Of a stretch of 64,000 nt of DNA, positions 27,697-37,253 are shown piece after piece. The first letter of the stretch is position 1, and every line of letters begins with the position of its first letter. Made by a program: the position numbers and the translations under genes. The notes under the pieces are model-generated. The model was given only the letters and a program-made list of their open reading frames with translations. It had not been told where the DNA came from and did no database searches. Source of the DNA: an uncultured Planctomycetaceae bacterium (GTDB taxonomy: Bacteria > Planctomycetota > Planctomycetia > Planctomycetales > Planctomycetaceae); contig CAIYBH010000028.1 in NCBI GenBank assembly GCA_903924405.1, positions 1-64,000 of the forward strand, in the 5' to 3' direction.

Positions 27697-28905
27697 TCAG
27701 GTGCTCGTCACGTCGACACCTCTGGCGAACACCTGCTGCACGAACAATTCCTGATCGAGGATCAGGATGTCGGCTCGTTTTCCCGGGGCCAGGCTGCCGG
27801 TGAGTTTGCTCAGGCCGCTGCGTGCTGCGGGCGTCAGGCTGGCCATACGAAAGCAGTCGGGCAGGCTGGCGGATGTATTTTGAGCCATGTGGCGGACCAT
27901 GTGATCCATGCCTTTGACGGCGCTGGCGAGGCTACCGGTGGCCGCCCATCCGACGTTTCCATCGCTGTGAAAGGGTGTCCCGGCCTGTCGATTTCCGAAG
28001 ACGTAGTTGCCTGGTGGCAAGTCGAGTGCGCGATTGCAGTCCGTCACGAGGCACAAGCGGTGGGCGCCTTTCATGCGAAAGGCGAATTCGAGGAGTTCGG
28101 GGGCAAGGTGGCAGCCATCGGCAATCACTTCCGTGCTCATTTCGGCATTCATCAGCACGAATTCGGCCATGCTGCCCTGCATGGGGGTACCGAAGCGTTG
28201 GCGCAGCGAAGGCACGGAGCTCATAGCGCACCAGAAGTGATCCACGTGTCGCATTCCGGCTTCGAACGCGGACTGCATTTCAGACCAGCTGGCATTGGAA
28301 TGGCCGCATGTGATGAGGCAGCGTCTTTGAGCGGCTGTGCGGTAGAAATCGGCGGCCCCCGGGAGTTCTGCAGCGCAGGTGGCGATACGTACGAGGCTGG
28401 AAGTGAACCAGGCTGCGAAATCATCATGAGCGGGAGATCGGCAGGCTGTTTTATCGTGGCAGCCCGCCTTGTCCTCGGCGAAGTAGGGGCCATACAGGTG
28501 GACGCCGGCAATGGCGGCACCGAGCCGGGGGTTACGAAGGATTTGAGAGCGTGCGGAGCGGCAGGCATCCAGCATGTGCTGAATGTTGTCGTGGCTGCCG
28601 GTGGTGGTTGTGGGAAACAGTGTGGTGGTACCGTGATTCAGATGAGCGCGACAAGCGGTGAGGACATCGGGAACGGTGGCATCCATGAAATCTGAACCGG
28701 CTCCGCCATGTACATGCAGGTCCACGAACCCGGGGGCGATCAGGCCACCGTGAGCATCAGTGATCTGTGTTTTGATTGGCAGTCGTTTTCGACGGCCGAC
28801 ATGAGTGATGTGTTGACCGGACCAGACGACCATTCCATCCTCAATCAATCGATCAGGGAGGATGACGGTGCCGTTGGCAACCGCGTGACAGTGAGATGCG
28901 ACCAT
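27697..28905 (-). CDS. nagA: N-acetylglucosamine-6-phosphate deacetylase-like amidohydrolase
   Basis: 402 residues of the NagA branch of the amidohydrolases. Seen: GLIAPGFVDLHVHGG (His64, His66), HGTTTLFPTTTTG, CGHSNAS, HVDHFWCAMSS, LVTDCNRA (catalytic Asp) and TPAARSGLSKLTGSLAPGKRADILIL. The family's HLEGP motif, whose Glu binds metal, reads HLYGP here (Tyr138). Known NagA enzymes remove acetate from GlcNAc-6-phosphate for amino-sugar catabolism or wall recycling. I call the family firmly and the reaction with less certainty. No nagB neighbour is present. Confidence 0.85.
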   Translation of the reverse strand: MVASHCHAVANGTVILPDRLIEDGMVVWSGQHITHVGRRKRLPIKTQITDAHGGLIAPGFVDLHVHGGAGSDFMDATVPDVLTACRAHLNHGTTTLFPTTTTGSHDNIQHMLDACRSARSQILRNPRLGAAIAGVHLYGPYFAEDKAGCHDKTACRSPAHDDFAAWFTSSLVRIATCAAELPGAADFYRTAAQRRCLITCGHSNASWSEMQSAFEAGMRHVDHFWCAMSSVPSLRQRFGTPMQGSMAEFVLMNAEMSTEVIADGCHLAPELLEFAFRMKGAHRLCLVTDCNRALDLPPGNYVFGNRQAGTPFHSDGNVGWAATGSLASAVKGMDHMVRHMAQNTSASLPDCFRMASLTPAARSGLSKLTGSLAPGKRADILILDQELFVQQVFARGVDVTST

Positions 28906-29398
28906 GGAGGGGGCGGTCCTGTGGAGGGGGGGGGGGCGTTGGGTCTGGTCTGGTCTGGTCTGGTGCCGTTGTGGGAACCGGTGAGTGCTGATGGGACGAT
29001 TGAAGGATAAGCACGCAGCACAGAGTCAATCAGGATTGTACCGCGAGTGCTCCGATTTGTTGAATTCGGAAACCTGAGAAAGTTGCTGCCAGACTTTGAA
29101 CGACACGGAGTTGAGTCTGGCGGCGGATTGCGTGTGGCCCGGGACGAAGTTCGGCACGTTTCTGAGAAGTCTTCCGGGAAGGTTTGACACTGGGGCTGGG
29201 TGTGAGTTCTATTTGGGGGTAGACTATGGAAACAGCAGAGCGACAGCGCTGCCTGTGGAAATGACACATCTTTGAAAACTGAGCACAGACAGCGATTTGC
29301 CGGCAGCGATACTTCAGACGGATGAAGAAAACGCGTCAGCAGAATCCCGGGGCAATTTGCCTTCGACAACTGCTCAGGACCTGGGGAATCACTGGTTT
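28906..29398. other. Intergenic region with low-complexity tracts
   Basis: A 493-base spacer between the nagA-like gene (-) and the methyltransferase gene (+). An 11-base G-run lies at about 28926-28936 and four TCTGG units at 28944-28963. No gene is supported. The region must hold divergent promoters. Confidence 0.5.
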
Positions 29399-31180
29399 AT
29401 GCCACGGTTTGACTTGATAGCCACGACAACATTCGGGCTTGAGGCGGTTGTAGCGCGGGAGCTGGAGCGTCTGGGGTACACGGATCTGCGCACGGTGGAC
29501 GGCAGGATTCACTTTCAGGGGGATGAGCTGGACATAGCCCGTTGCAATCTCTGGCTGCGTTCGGCGGACCGAATCCTGATCCGGGTGGGAGAATTTGCCG
29601 CTGGGGACTTTGACGCCCTGTTTGACCAGACCGTCGCATTGCCGTGGTATGACCTGCTTCCGGTGGACGCCAAATTCCCGGTTGCGGGCCGCAGTGTGCT
29701 GTCCCGACTGCACGCGGTGCCGTCGATTCAGGGATGTGTAAAGAAGGCGATTGTGGAGAGCCTGAAAAAGCGTCACCAGCGATTTCGATTTGAAGAAACG
29801 GGGGCCGTGTTTCAGGTTGAGGTGTCACTGTTGCGCGACGTTGCCACTCTGACCATTGACACGACGGGTGACGGGCTGCACAAGCGGGGTTATCGCGAGT
29901 ATGTCGGTCCTGCGCCGGTGCGGGAAACGATGGCTGCGGGCTTGATTCAGCTGAGCTACTGGAATCGGGATCGGCAGCTGGTGGATCCTTTCTGTGGCAG
30001 CGGGACGATACCGATTGAGGCTGCGATGATTGGCCGCAACATGGCTCCGGGCCTGGGGCGTTCGTTCATTGCGGAAGACTGGCGGTGGTTTGAGCGTCGA
30101 ACATGGAAAGAGGCGCGGACGGAGGCACGCGATCTGAAGCAGCCACGACTGACTCTGCCAATTCTGGGTTTTGACCACGATCCAGCGGCCATTCGATTAT
30201 CCGAAAAGGGGGCTCGTGAAGCCGGAGTCACCACGGATATCCAGTTTCGGGAGCAGGAGATCAGTGACTTCCGATCCAGCCAGGAATACGGTGTGGTGAT
30301 CTGTAATCCACCGTATGGCGAGCGACTGGGCGAGCCTGAGGAAGTGGAAGCCGTCTACCGTGAGCTTGGGCGAGTGACATCCAGTCTGAAGACCTGGGGC
30401 ATTTACGTGCTCACATCCAATCGGTTTTTTGAAAAGCACTTTGGTCGTCGCGCGCCGCGGCGTCGCAAACTGTTCAATGGCAGGCTGGAGTGTCAGTTTT
30501 ATCAGTATCCGGGACCACCCCCGAAAAAACTCGGGGCAGACCAGACCGCTGAAGGCGAACTTAGCACTGGGGACCAGGAGGAGCTGGAGACTGTCGAACA
30601 GGACATGGTCCAGCGTGAGATGGAACCGGTGGTTAGCCAGTCCAGCGTGCCGTCAGTGGAACTTCCGCCGTGGCAGACTGCGGCGTGGATCCAGCAGACT
30701 CAGGTGATTTTGAATTCCTGGCGTCTTCATCTGGGCAAAGAGCTGCTGGAGCGGAGTGAGGATCCGGAAGACGAAGCGCGGCGTCTGTTTGAAGCACCGT
30801 TTGTCGTGGTGTCCCACGGGACTCAGGAAGACCCGATTCTGAACTATGGAAACCGGATGGCTCTTGAGTTGTGGGAGATGGATGCGGCGACGCTGCTGAC
30901 CATGCCATCGCGGCTGACGGCGGAGCCGATGCATCGTGACGAGCGTGCTCAGATGATGAGGCGGGCGGCAAAGCAGGGTTATGTGGACGACTATCGTGGT
31001 GTGCGCATCAGTCGGACGGGCAAGCGATTTCTGATTGATCGAGCGGTGATCTGGAACCTGCAGAATGCCTCGGGCTATCGAGTGGGTCAGGCCGCCACAT
31101 TCACGAAATGGACTCCGCTGGCAGACGCCGGGGCCAGCCAGGCCACATCGGGCATGTTTCCGGGTGGAGATTCGGAATAA
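29399..31180 (+). CDS. THUMP-type rRNA guanine-N2 methyltransferase fused to a MEKHLA domain
   Basis: About 593 residues in one uninterrupted frame. Residues about 1-375 match the RlmL/UPF0020 class. An N-terminal THUMP-like RNA-binding part is followed by VDPFCGSGTIPIEAA (SAM-binding motif I) and NPPYGERLG (the NPPY catalytic motif of N2-guanine methylation). An acidic linker (about 385-445) leads to a C-terminal MEKHLA domain, recognisable by FVVVSHGTQEDPILNYGNR, LELWEM, PSRLTAEP and GVRISRTGKRFLID. The first part should methylate a guanine of 23S rRNA; MEKHLA is PAS-like and thought to bind a ligand or partner. The ATG at 29399 is preferred to a TTG at 29297. Confidence 0.88.
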   Translation: MPRFDLIATTTFGLEAVVARELERLGYTDLRTVDGRIHFQGDELDIARCNLWLRSADRILIRVGEFAAGDFDALFDQTVALPWYDLLPVDAKFPVAGRSVLSRLHAVPSIQGCVKKAIVESLKKRHQRFRFEETGAVFQVEVSLLRDVATLTIDTTGDGLHKRGYREYVGPAPVRETMAAGLIQLSYWNRDRQLVDPFCGSGTIPIEAAMIGRNMAPGLGRSFIAEDWRWFERRTWKEARTEARDLKQPRLTLPILGFDHDPAAIRLSEKGAREAGVTTDIQFREQEISDFRSSQEYGVVICNPPYGERLGEPEEVEAVYRELGRVTSSLKTWGIYVLTSNRFFEKHFGRRAPRRRKLFNGRLECQFYQYPGPPPKKLGADQTAEGELSTGDQEELETVEQDMVQREMEPVVSQSSVPSVELPPWQTAAWIQQTQVILNSWRLHLGKELLERSEDPEDEARRLFEAPFVVVSHGTQEDPILNYGNRMALELWEMDAATLLTMPSRLTAEPMHRDERAQMMRRAAKQGYVDDYRGVRISRTGKRFLIDRAVIWNLQNASGYRVGQAATFTKWTPLADAGASQATSGMFPGGDSE

Positions 31181-31597
31181 GGACATGGGACGTCCTGGCT
31201 GGTCAGCAGGAGACAGCGCGCGACAGGGGTGGATGCGACCGACGCGGTTCGACTGGCTGGTCGCGCGGGCTGTCGGGGGTTTTGCATTCAGGTGCGCGGC
31301 GGCAGCCTGGGCTTGAGTGAGTGGGCTGGGTGGTGATTTTGGGGTGTTCGGGAGTTGTGCGTTCTGGCAGCCTGCGGGCAAGTGGTGTAAGTGCGCCCGT
31401 TGGTGCCACCTTGAATTGAAGAAAACCACGTTGCCCGAAAATCCCGGTCCTGATAGAGTTCGAGGCGGCAGGAACAGGAAATTCCTGCTGATGGCGCGGC
31501 AGGAATTGCCGAATGTCATGGAAGGCGCGATGTGCGGCTGCAGCGAAATGTGGTGCAGACCACAGAAAACAGCTCGGCATGACGCTGAGTCGGGTCC
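31181..31597. other. Intergenic region, no gene found
   Basis: A 417-base spacer before the response regulator gene. Short imperfect inverted repeats occur around 31460-31510 (CAGGAA/TTCCTG). No coding region or RNA gene is supported. Confidence 0.4.
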
Positions 31598-33037
31598 ATG
31601 GAGTGGGCGGTGAGCAGCAAGAAACGACACAGTCTGCGAGTTTTGTTCGTCGACGACGAGAACTCGATTGCCGAATTGATGCGTTCCGAATTGCCGCGGA
31701 TGGGGCATACGGCGACGGTGCGGCAATCGCCTGGCGCGGCGATCGAAGCGATCCAGAAAAACGTGTTTGACGCGGCGATCATCGACCTGCGGATGCCCGG
31801 GGGCAGTGGTTGGGACGTGATCGACTATCTGCGAGAGCACTGTCCGGAAACCGTCTGTGTGATCAGCACGGGGCATGGTGACCGGGACGACGCGATCCGG
31901 GCCATTCGGATGGGAGCGTATGACTTTCTGCCCAAGCCGGTTTCGTTGTTTGAGATCAGCAACGTGCTGGATCGAATTGCTGAGAAAAAATCGCTGCAGA
32001 ACAAGACGCGGGCACTGGAAGGTCGACTGCAGCGAGTGGAAGGTCGATCGGACCTGATCGGCACGTCAGCACCGATGTTGCGGGTTCAGAAACTGATCGA
32101 CCGCATTGCGCCGACGGATTCTGCGGTGCTGATCCTGGGTGAGACGGGGACTGGCAAGGAAATGGTTGCGCGGCGTATTCACGAACAGAGTGAGCGTCGT
32201 GCGGAGCCATTTGTCGCGGTGAACTGTGGTGCCATTCCCGAAAACCTTGTGGAAAGCGAGTTCTTTGGGCATCGCAAAGGGTCGTTTACCGGAGCGGATT
32301 CCAATCGGGCCGGGTTATTCGAAGTCGCCAATGGTGGCACACTGTTTCTGGATGAGTTGGGAGAACTGGACAAATCGATGCAGGTAAAACTGCTGCGGTT
32401 TCTGGAATCCGGAGAAGTGCGTCGAGTCGGGGACAACGAGCCCTTTCATGTGGATGTCCGGATTGTCTGTGCGACAAACCGGGAATTGCAGCAGATGGTT
32501 CAGGAAGGCAGGTTTCGCGAGGATCTGTACTTCCGCATCAACACCTTTGAAATCTATCTGCCGCCACTGCGTGAGCGGCTGGACGATATTCCCCAGTTGG
32601 CGCTGCATCTGATTGCCCGCCATCTGAAACGGGACGTGGTGTTTCCGGAGATGTTGCCGGCGGAAACGATTCGTGTACTGCAGTCGCACCGCTGGCCGGG
32701 AAATATCCGTGAACTGGCGAATGTGCTGGAGCATGCCCTGATTCTTTCGGACGGTCAGGCCATTCATCCGGCTGATTTGCCGCGTAGTCTGCAGAAGTCT
32801 TCTTCGCAGGAGCCTGCCGTTCCGGAGTTGACCGGAACAATTCCGTTTGCCGGTTCGGGGCCGGGGGTCGTTCCCGGGGAGCCTCGGACATTACGGCAGA
32901 TGGAAGAGGAAATGATTCTGCGGGTGCTGGAGAAATACCACGGCGACAAGCCTCAGGCAGCCAAAGAGCTGGGGATTGCCCTGAAGACCCTGTACAACCG
33001 TCTGAGCCAGATGACGGGTCATCGATTTGCCGGTTAG
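31598..33037 (+). CDS. Sigma-54-dependent response regulator, NtrC type
   Basis: 479 residues in three domains. The receiver (about 13-130) has VDDE, the phospho-acceptor Asp63 in IIDLRMPG and a lysine in FLPKPV. The AAA+ domain (about 150-390) has Walker A GETGTGKE, GSFTGAD (a GAFTGA variant that contacts sigma-54), Walker B GGTLFLDELGE and RWPGNIREL. A Fis-type helix-turn-helix (about 435-475) ends the protein. It activates sigma-54 promoters when phosphorylated. No kinase is adjacent. The start is ATG at 31598 or GTG at 31610, the latter preceded by GGAGTGGGC. Confidence 0.94.
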   Translation: MEWAVSSKKRHSLRVLFVDDENSIAELMRSELPRMGHTATVRQSPGAAIEAIQKNVFDAAIIDLRMPGGSGWDVIDYLREHCPETVCVISTGHGDRDDAIRAIRMGAYDFLPKPVSLFEISNVLDRIAEKKSLQNKTRALEGRLQRVEGRSDLIGTSAPMLRVQKLIDRIAPTDSAVLILGETGTGKEMVARRIHEQSERRAEPFVAVNCGAIPENLVESEFFGHRKGSFTGADSNRAGLFEVANGGTLFLDELGELDKSMQVKLLRFLESGEVRRVGDNEPFHVDVRIVCATNRELQQMVQEGRFREDLYFRINTFEIYLPPLRERLDDIPQLALHLIARHLKRDVVFPEMLPAETIRVLQSHRWPGNIRELANVLEHALILSDGQAIHPADLPRSLQKSSSQEPAVPELTGTIPFAGSGPGVVPGEPRTLRQMEEEMILRVLEKYHGDKPQAAKELGIALKTLYNRLSQMTGHRFAG

Positions 33038-33076
33038 TTTTGCAGCGGGCGTGGTTGTGGCAAGGACAAGGGTTTG

Positions 33077-33130
33077 CCTGCCCTGCCCTGCCCTGCCCTG
33101 TCATTGCGAGACGATGGCGAGACGATGGCG
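33077..33130. repeat. CCCTG pentamer run and AGACGATGGCG duplication
   Basis: Nearly five CCCTG units in tandem are followed after eight bases by two tandem copies of AGACGATGGCG. It lies just past the response regulator stop and is non-coding. Confidence 0.85.
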
Positions 33131-33202
33131 ATATGAGCGTTCTCGGCTTGAAGACGGAACGTTGTGCGATTGCTTGATTGGCCAGTAAAAATCCGGGGCG
33201 AT

Positions 33203-33265
33203 CGTTTCGTCGGAGCGAAACGCGACTATTTCCTGGTTCACCACCGTGTGGCCATCCGAGGCCGG
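33203..33265 (+). repeat. Dispersed repeat B, copy 2
   Basis: Shares CGGAGCGAAACGCGACTAT, CTGGTT and GCCATCCGAGG with 17118-17180, in the same order and orientation and with the same spacing. Confidence 0.8.
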
Positions 33266-33892
33266 TGGGCGGCCCGTTTGGACTGTCCCTTTCGCGCCGT
33301 TCGGGGGGGCCGGGCGGAAATGGCGTGATTGCCGATTGAGGCGGACGGCCTTTGAGGGTGGATGTCGCGGAAACATTCGAAAACTCTGAGATTTCGCTGA
33401 AAAACGGCTGATTTTTTCGCGATCCCCGCATGTTCCTCAGAGTCTTTGCGTCCTGAAAAACCTGCAATGGCTTTTCAAACGGCCGACTTTTCGTCATCAT
33501 TCTGCGGAGGAAAAAAACCACGACGACGTGCTCAGACTCTGCCGTTGCCCGGTCGATTTTCCCGTGGCGAACTGCGGAATCCCGGCGGTGCTGTCTGCCG
33601 GGCGAAGTGGATTCCGGCGAGTGACTTGCTGGAATGTGGCTACGGGTGTCCGATTTGTGCGATTGCGTCGGGTCTCGCGAGTGTGATTTTTTTGCCGTCA
33701 GATTGACTCAGTTTTCTTCAACCATGGGTGATGCCCACAGTTCGTAGGTTGCTCCACAAGCAGTGGCCACATTGGCTGTCGAAAGTGGTCATCTGCGACT
33801 GACTGCAACCGGAGTTCTCGATCGTTTCTGTGGTTGGGGCGGCGACGGATGATTGCTGCGTGGCTGACGGGACGAGGAAAATCTGAGAGTGT

Positions 33893-33912
33893 GTTGGTTG
33901 GTTGGTTGGTTG
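33893..33912. repeat. TTGG tetramer run
   Basis: Five consecutive TTGG units, followed by GTGATTGATTG, about 105 bases before the isomerase start. Such a tract can slip, so its length may vary between strains. Confidence 0.85.
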
Positions 33913-34017
33913 GTGATTGATTGTCTGGGTGGATATTGACGATCGTCGTGCGTGGAGTGCTCTGCGTCGCGTGTAGTTCCGGTTTCTTTTTCATGTTCCG
34001 TAGTCGGGAGCAGCAGA

Positions 34018-35049
34018 ATGACTCATACAGCCCCAAAACTTCATAATGCAATGTGGCCAGGCCTTGTTGGAAAAGGGGATGGCCCGGGGCAGGAGCCGGC
34101 GATTAGTCTGGAGAAAATGCTGGCGCTGACGGCGGCGGCGAATGTGAGCGGTCAGAAGTTTGACGGGATTGACTACTTCCTGTTTCTGCCGCATACCAAT
34201 CCGGAAGCGAGTGATGCTGAGTTGCTGAAGATCGCCGACATGATTGCCGGCTATGGATTCAGTGTGGGCTCGCTGGTGGCACCGGTCTGGCCGGGCACCG
34301 TTGGTGATTCGGCGATGGGCGACGCGGCTGCGCGGGAAAAGTTTCTGAGTGCCGTGAAGATGGCCTGTCGGATTGCCGGCGTCTTTGAGAAGCATGGTGT
34401 GCGTAAATACGGGGTGATCCGGATTGACTCGGCCGAATTCGGTGTCGCGAAATGGCGTGAGAATCCTCAGGCGAACACATCAAAGATTGCTGAGACATTT
34501 CGTGAGGCGGCGAAGATTGCTGCGGATCACGGACAGCGACTGGCTGCTGAAGGGGAGATCTGCTGGGCGGGCATGCACAGCTGGAAGGACATGCTGAATC
34601 TTCTGGAAGAGGTCGGGATGCCGCAGTCACTGGGCTTCCAGGCGGACCTCGCGCACACGTACCTGTACCTGCTGGGATACAACGCACCGGAATGTGAGTT
34701 GGTTCGTGAGGGGTACACGGATGCCGAGTTCTGGGCGGCCTACAAGGAGATGACGGACAAGCTGCGTCCGTGGACGATTGACTTTCATGTGGCGCAGAAC
34801 GACGGGCAGGTGCATGGCGCGGGGTCGCACGACAAGACGGGCAAGCACTGTCCGGCGGACGATCCGAACGGGAAGCTGGACATTGTGAAGTGTGCGGGCT
34901 ACTGGCTGCAGGGGGCTGCGGAGCGGGGAATTCAGCATATTTGCTGGGACGGATGTATGTTCCCGAATGCGACCCTGGAGAATCCCTCAACCTGGAACAC
35001 GATCCTGGACACGATGCTGAAAGTCCGCGCCGCTCATGGCTGGAACTGA
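34018..35049 (+). CDS. Sugar phosphate isomerase/epimerase (TIM barrel)
   Basis: About 343 residues of the AP endonuclease 2-like TIM-barrel superfamily. Seen: [46 protein letters not shown] (metal-ligand strand), [12 protein letters not shown] and [10 protein letters not shown]. The start ATG at 34018 has GGGAGCAG upstream. The gene is 135 bases ahead of a Gfo/Idh/MocA oxidoreductase. In planctomycetes this pairing is common and suggests conversion of an oxidised sugar or polyol (inference). The substrate is unknown. Confidence 0.83.
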   Translation: MTHTAPKLHNAMWPGLVGKGDGPGQEPAISLEKMLALTAAANVSGQKFDGIDYFLFLPHTNPEASDAELLKIADMIAGYGFSVGSLVAPVWPGTVGDSAMGDAAAREKFLSAVKMACRIAGVFEKHGVRKYGVIRIDSAEFGVAKWRENPQANTSKIAETFREAAKIAADHGQRLAAEGEICWAGMHSWKDMLNLLEEVGMPQSLGFQADLAHTYLYLLGYNAPECELVREGYTDAEFWAAYKEMTDKLRPWTIDFHVAQNDGQVHGAGSHDKTGKHCPADDPNGKLDIVKCAGYWLQGAAERGIQHICWDGCMFPNATLENPSTWNTILDTMLKVRAAHGWN

Positions 35050-35184
35050 ATGCGGATGTGTGGCTGTCCATGTGGCAGCGCGTGGGTATCCGGGGCGGTC
35101 TGAAGTTGTCTGAACCTGATGCTGGCTGGTGCGGCCTGTTGAATTCTGTTTTTAAGACCTTCTGTGAACATTAGAAAGTGAGCC

Positions 35185-36330
35185 ATGTCACAGCTGAAGC
35201 CACTGAACATCGGAGTTGTTGGATACGGCTTTATGGGCCGGACTCATACCAACGGCTACAAGCGGGTCAATGACTTTTTTCCGGAGTTGAAGCATCGCCC
35301 GGTGCTGAAGGCCATTTGTGGTCGCAGTGAAGAGCAGTTGCGGAAGTTTGCTGATCAGTGGCAGTTTGAATCGACAGAGACGGACTGGCGAAAACTGATT
35401 GAGCGGAAAGACATTGACGCGATTGACATCTGCACGCCGAACAATTCGCATGCGGAGATCGCGATTGCGGCGGCGGAAGCCGGCAAGATGGTCCTGTGTG
35501 AGAAGCCGCTGGCCATGGATCCTGTGGAAGGCCAGAAGATGGTGGATGTGATTGAGAAGGCGGGTGTACCCAACACGGTGTGGTACAACTACCGTCGGGT
35601 TCCGGCCGTATCTCTGGCCAAGCGATTGATTGACGAAGGGCGGCTGGGGAGAATCTTTCATTACCGCGCGAATTTCCTGCAGGACTGGACGATCAATGCG
35701 GATCTTCCGCAGGGTGGGACGGCGCTGTGGCGACTGGATGCGGCTGCTGCTGGATCGGGAGTGACGGGTGACCTGCTGGCACACTGCATCGACACGGCGA
35801 TCTGGCTGAACGGTTCGATTGGCAGTGTCACGGCCATGACGGAGACGTTTGTGAAAGAGCGTCGCCACAATCTGACCGGGAAAGTGGAAAAGGTCGGCAT
35901 TGATGACGCCTGTGCGTTTCTGTGCCGGTTTGAAAATGGTTCTCTGGGACTGTTCGAATCCACTCGATACGCCCGTGGTCACAAGGCCTTGTACACGCTG
36001 GAAATCAACGGTGAGAAAGCGTCGATCAAGTGGGATCTGCATGACCTGCATCGGCTGGAGTACTTTGACCACAGTGATGATTCCGTAATTCGCGGTTGGC
36101 ATCAGGTGCATTGTACGGATGGTGACATGCCCTACATGGGCAAATGGTGGGTTCCGGGGCTGCAGATTGGCTATGAGCACACCTTTGTGCATCAGGTTGC
36201 CGACTTTATCGCGGCGGTGGAAGCTGGTCGTCCGTGCAGTCCGACGTTCCGTGAAGCACTGGAAACTCAAAAGGTTTGTCAGGCGGTACTGGACAGCGCG
36301 AAATGTGGACAGTGGCAGCAAATTTCGTAG
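35185..36330 (+). CDS. Gfo/Idh/MocA family oxidoreductase
   Basis: 381 residues. The N-terminal Rossmann fold has [12 protein letters not shown], and [33 protein letters not shown] carries the EKP motif with the catalytic lysine. The C-terminal half is the usual alpha/beta substrate domain with an RGW...[17 protein letters not shown] ending. No export signal is present, so it is cytosolic. It likely oxidises a sugar or inositol-like compound with NAD(P), acting with the isomerase just upstream. AAAGTGAGCC precedes the ATG. A terminator follows at 36374. Confidence 0.92.
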   Translation: MSQLKPLNIGVVGYGFMGRTHTNGYKRVNDFFPELKHRPVLKAICGRSEEQLRKFADQWQFESTETDWRKLIERKDIDAIDICTPNNSHAEIAIAAAEAGKMVLCEKPLAMDPVEGQKMVDVIEKAGVPNTVWYNYRRVPAVSLAKRLIDEGRLGRIFHYRANFLQDWTINADLPQGGTALWRLDAAAAGSGVTGDLLAHCIDTAIWLNGSIGSVTAMTETFVKERRHNLTGKVEKVGIDDACAFLCRFENGSLGLFESTRYARGHKALYTLEINGEKASIKWDLHDLHRLEYFDHSDDSVIRGWHQVHCTDGDMPYMGKWWVPGLQIGYEHTFVHQVADFIAAVEAGRPCSPTFREALETQKVCQAVLDSAKCGQWQQIS

Positions 36331-36373
36331 CCTGGCTCAACGAGCTCGGGTAGAATGCCCGAGTGATTACAGG

Positions 36374-36410
36374 GGCGGTTGAAGCAGACTTCAGCCGCCT
36401 TTACTTTTCC
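36374..36410 (+). terminator. Intrinsic terminator of the oxidoreductase unit
   Basis: GGCGGTTGAA (36374-36383) pairs with TTCAGCCGCC (36390-36399) through one G-T wobble, followed by TTTACTTTTCC. Confidence 0.82.
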
Positions 36411-36773
36411 GCAGTTGGCAACGTGTATGGACCTCTGGTGCGTACGCAGGTGTGTTTCTGTGGAATGGTGAATGCCGGTTTGTGGGAGGCAGGTTCCGGG
36501 TAGGCCCTGGCTGTGGGTGTCGCTGAGGATGCTGGTGACGGCCAGTCTGCCTGTGCGGTGAACTCGGTTGCCCTGCCCTTATGTCGGCCTTGTTGGCCCG
36601 ATGTGTTCGACCCGATCCGGGTCTGTATTTATAGAAACGCAGTGAACTTTGGAGCCGTCCGGGTGGGGCGGAGCTGAAGTTCATCGGCGTGTTTTTGTGT
36701 TTTTCCGACAGCAGTCAGTCTGTACGGCTGGCTGTGTGCTTCCGTTGAAATCAAGTCAAATTCAGGTTGTGCC
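36411..36773. other. Intergenic region upstream of greA
   Basis: A 363-base non-coding leader between the terminator and greA. No repeat, RNA gene or open frame is supported. The greA promoter must lie here. Confidence 0.4.
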
Positions 36774-37241
36774 ATGGAACGTCAGCCCATTTCCCGTGAA
36801 GGTTATGACAAGCTTCGCGAAGAAGTTCGGCATCTGGAAGATGTGGAAATGCCGGCGATTGCGGAACGGATCAAGTCTGCTCGTGAAGAGGGAGACTTGA
36901 AAGAGAATGCTGAGTATCATTCTGCGCGTGAGACGCAGGGACTGTTGCAGGCCAAGATCAATCAGCTGAAGTCCAAGCTGGCCAGCTGCTACATTGCGGA
37001 GCGAACTGAAGGCCCGAAAGATGCGGTCGAGTTCGGTGCGCGGGTGACGGTGAGCGTGGACGGTGATCAGGAAGTTTATGAGCTCGTTGGTCCCGGTGAA
37101 GAGGACTACGAGGGGGATGTGATGAAGATCCTGACCACCAGTCCGATTGGGACGGCGATGATGGGCAGGAAAGTGGGCGACAGGATTGAGGTCGCGATTC
37201 CTCGTGGCAAACTGCGGATGCAGATTGTGGCGATTGATTAG
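36774..37241 (+). CDS. greA: Transcription elongation factor GreA
   Basis: 155 residues, the family's normal size. The N-terminal coiled coil includes [16 protein letters not shown], the acidic tip region [12 protein letters not shown] and a second helix. The C-terminal FKBP-like domain ends [21 protein letters not shown]. GreA enters the RNA polymerase secondary channel and stimulates cleavage of backtracked transcripts. The ATG at 36774 is the family start. The stop lies only 12 bases from the stop of the convergent DUF1501 gene, so the two transcripts must overlap. Confidence 0.96.
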   Translation: MERQPISREGYDKLREEVRHLEDVEMPAIAERIKSAREEGDLKENAEYHSARETQGLLQAKINQLKSKLASCYIAERTEGPKDAVEFGARVTVSVDGDQEVYELVGPGEEDYEGDVMKILTTSPIGTAMMGRKVGDRIEVAIPRGKLRMQIVAID

Positions 37242-37253
37242 GTTCGGTCGAGG

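Larger units (their letters stand above)
33038..34017. other. Long repeat-bearing intergenic region
   Basis: A 980-base stretch with no supported gene. It holds CCCTG tandem units at 33077-33100, a duplicated AGACGATGGCG at 33109-33130, dispersed repeat B copy 2 at 33203-33265 and a TTGG tetramer run at 33893-33912. An 86-codon frame at 33446-33706 has no family resemblance. An undetected small RNA cannot be excluded. Confidence 0.5.

Noticed and set aside
27880-28695. A 271-codon open frame opposite the nagA-like gene
   Set aside because: The - strand frame matches an amidohydrolase over its whole length; the + strand frame matches nothing.
33446-33706. 86-codon open frame in the long spacer
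   Set aside because: No family resemblance, no ribosome binding site and mixed composition.
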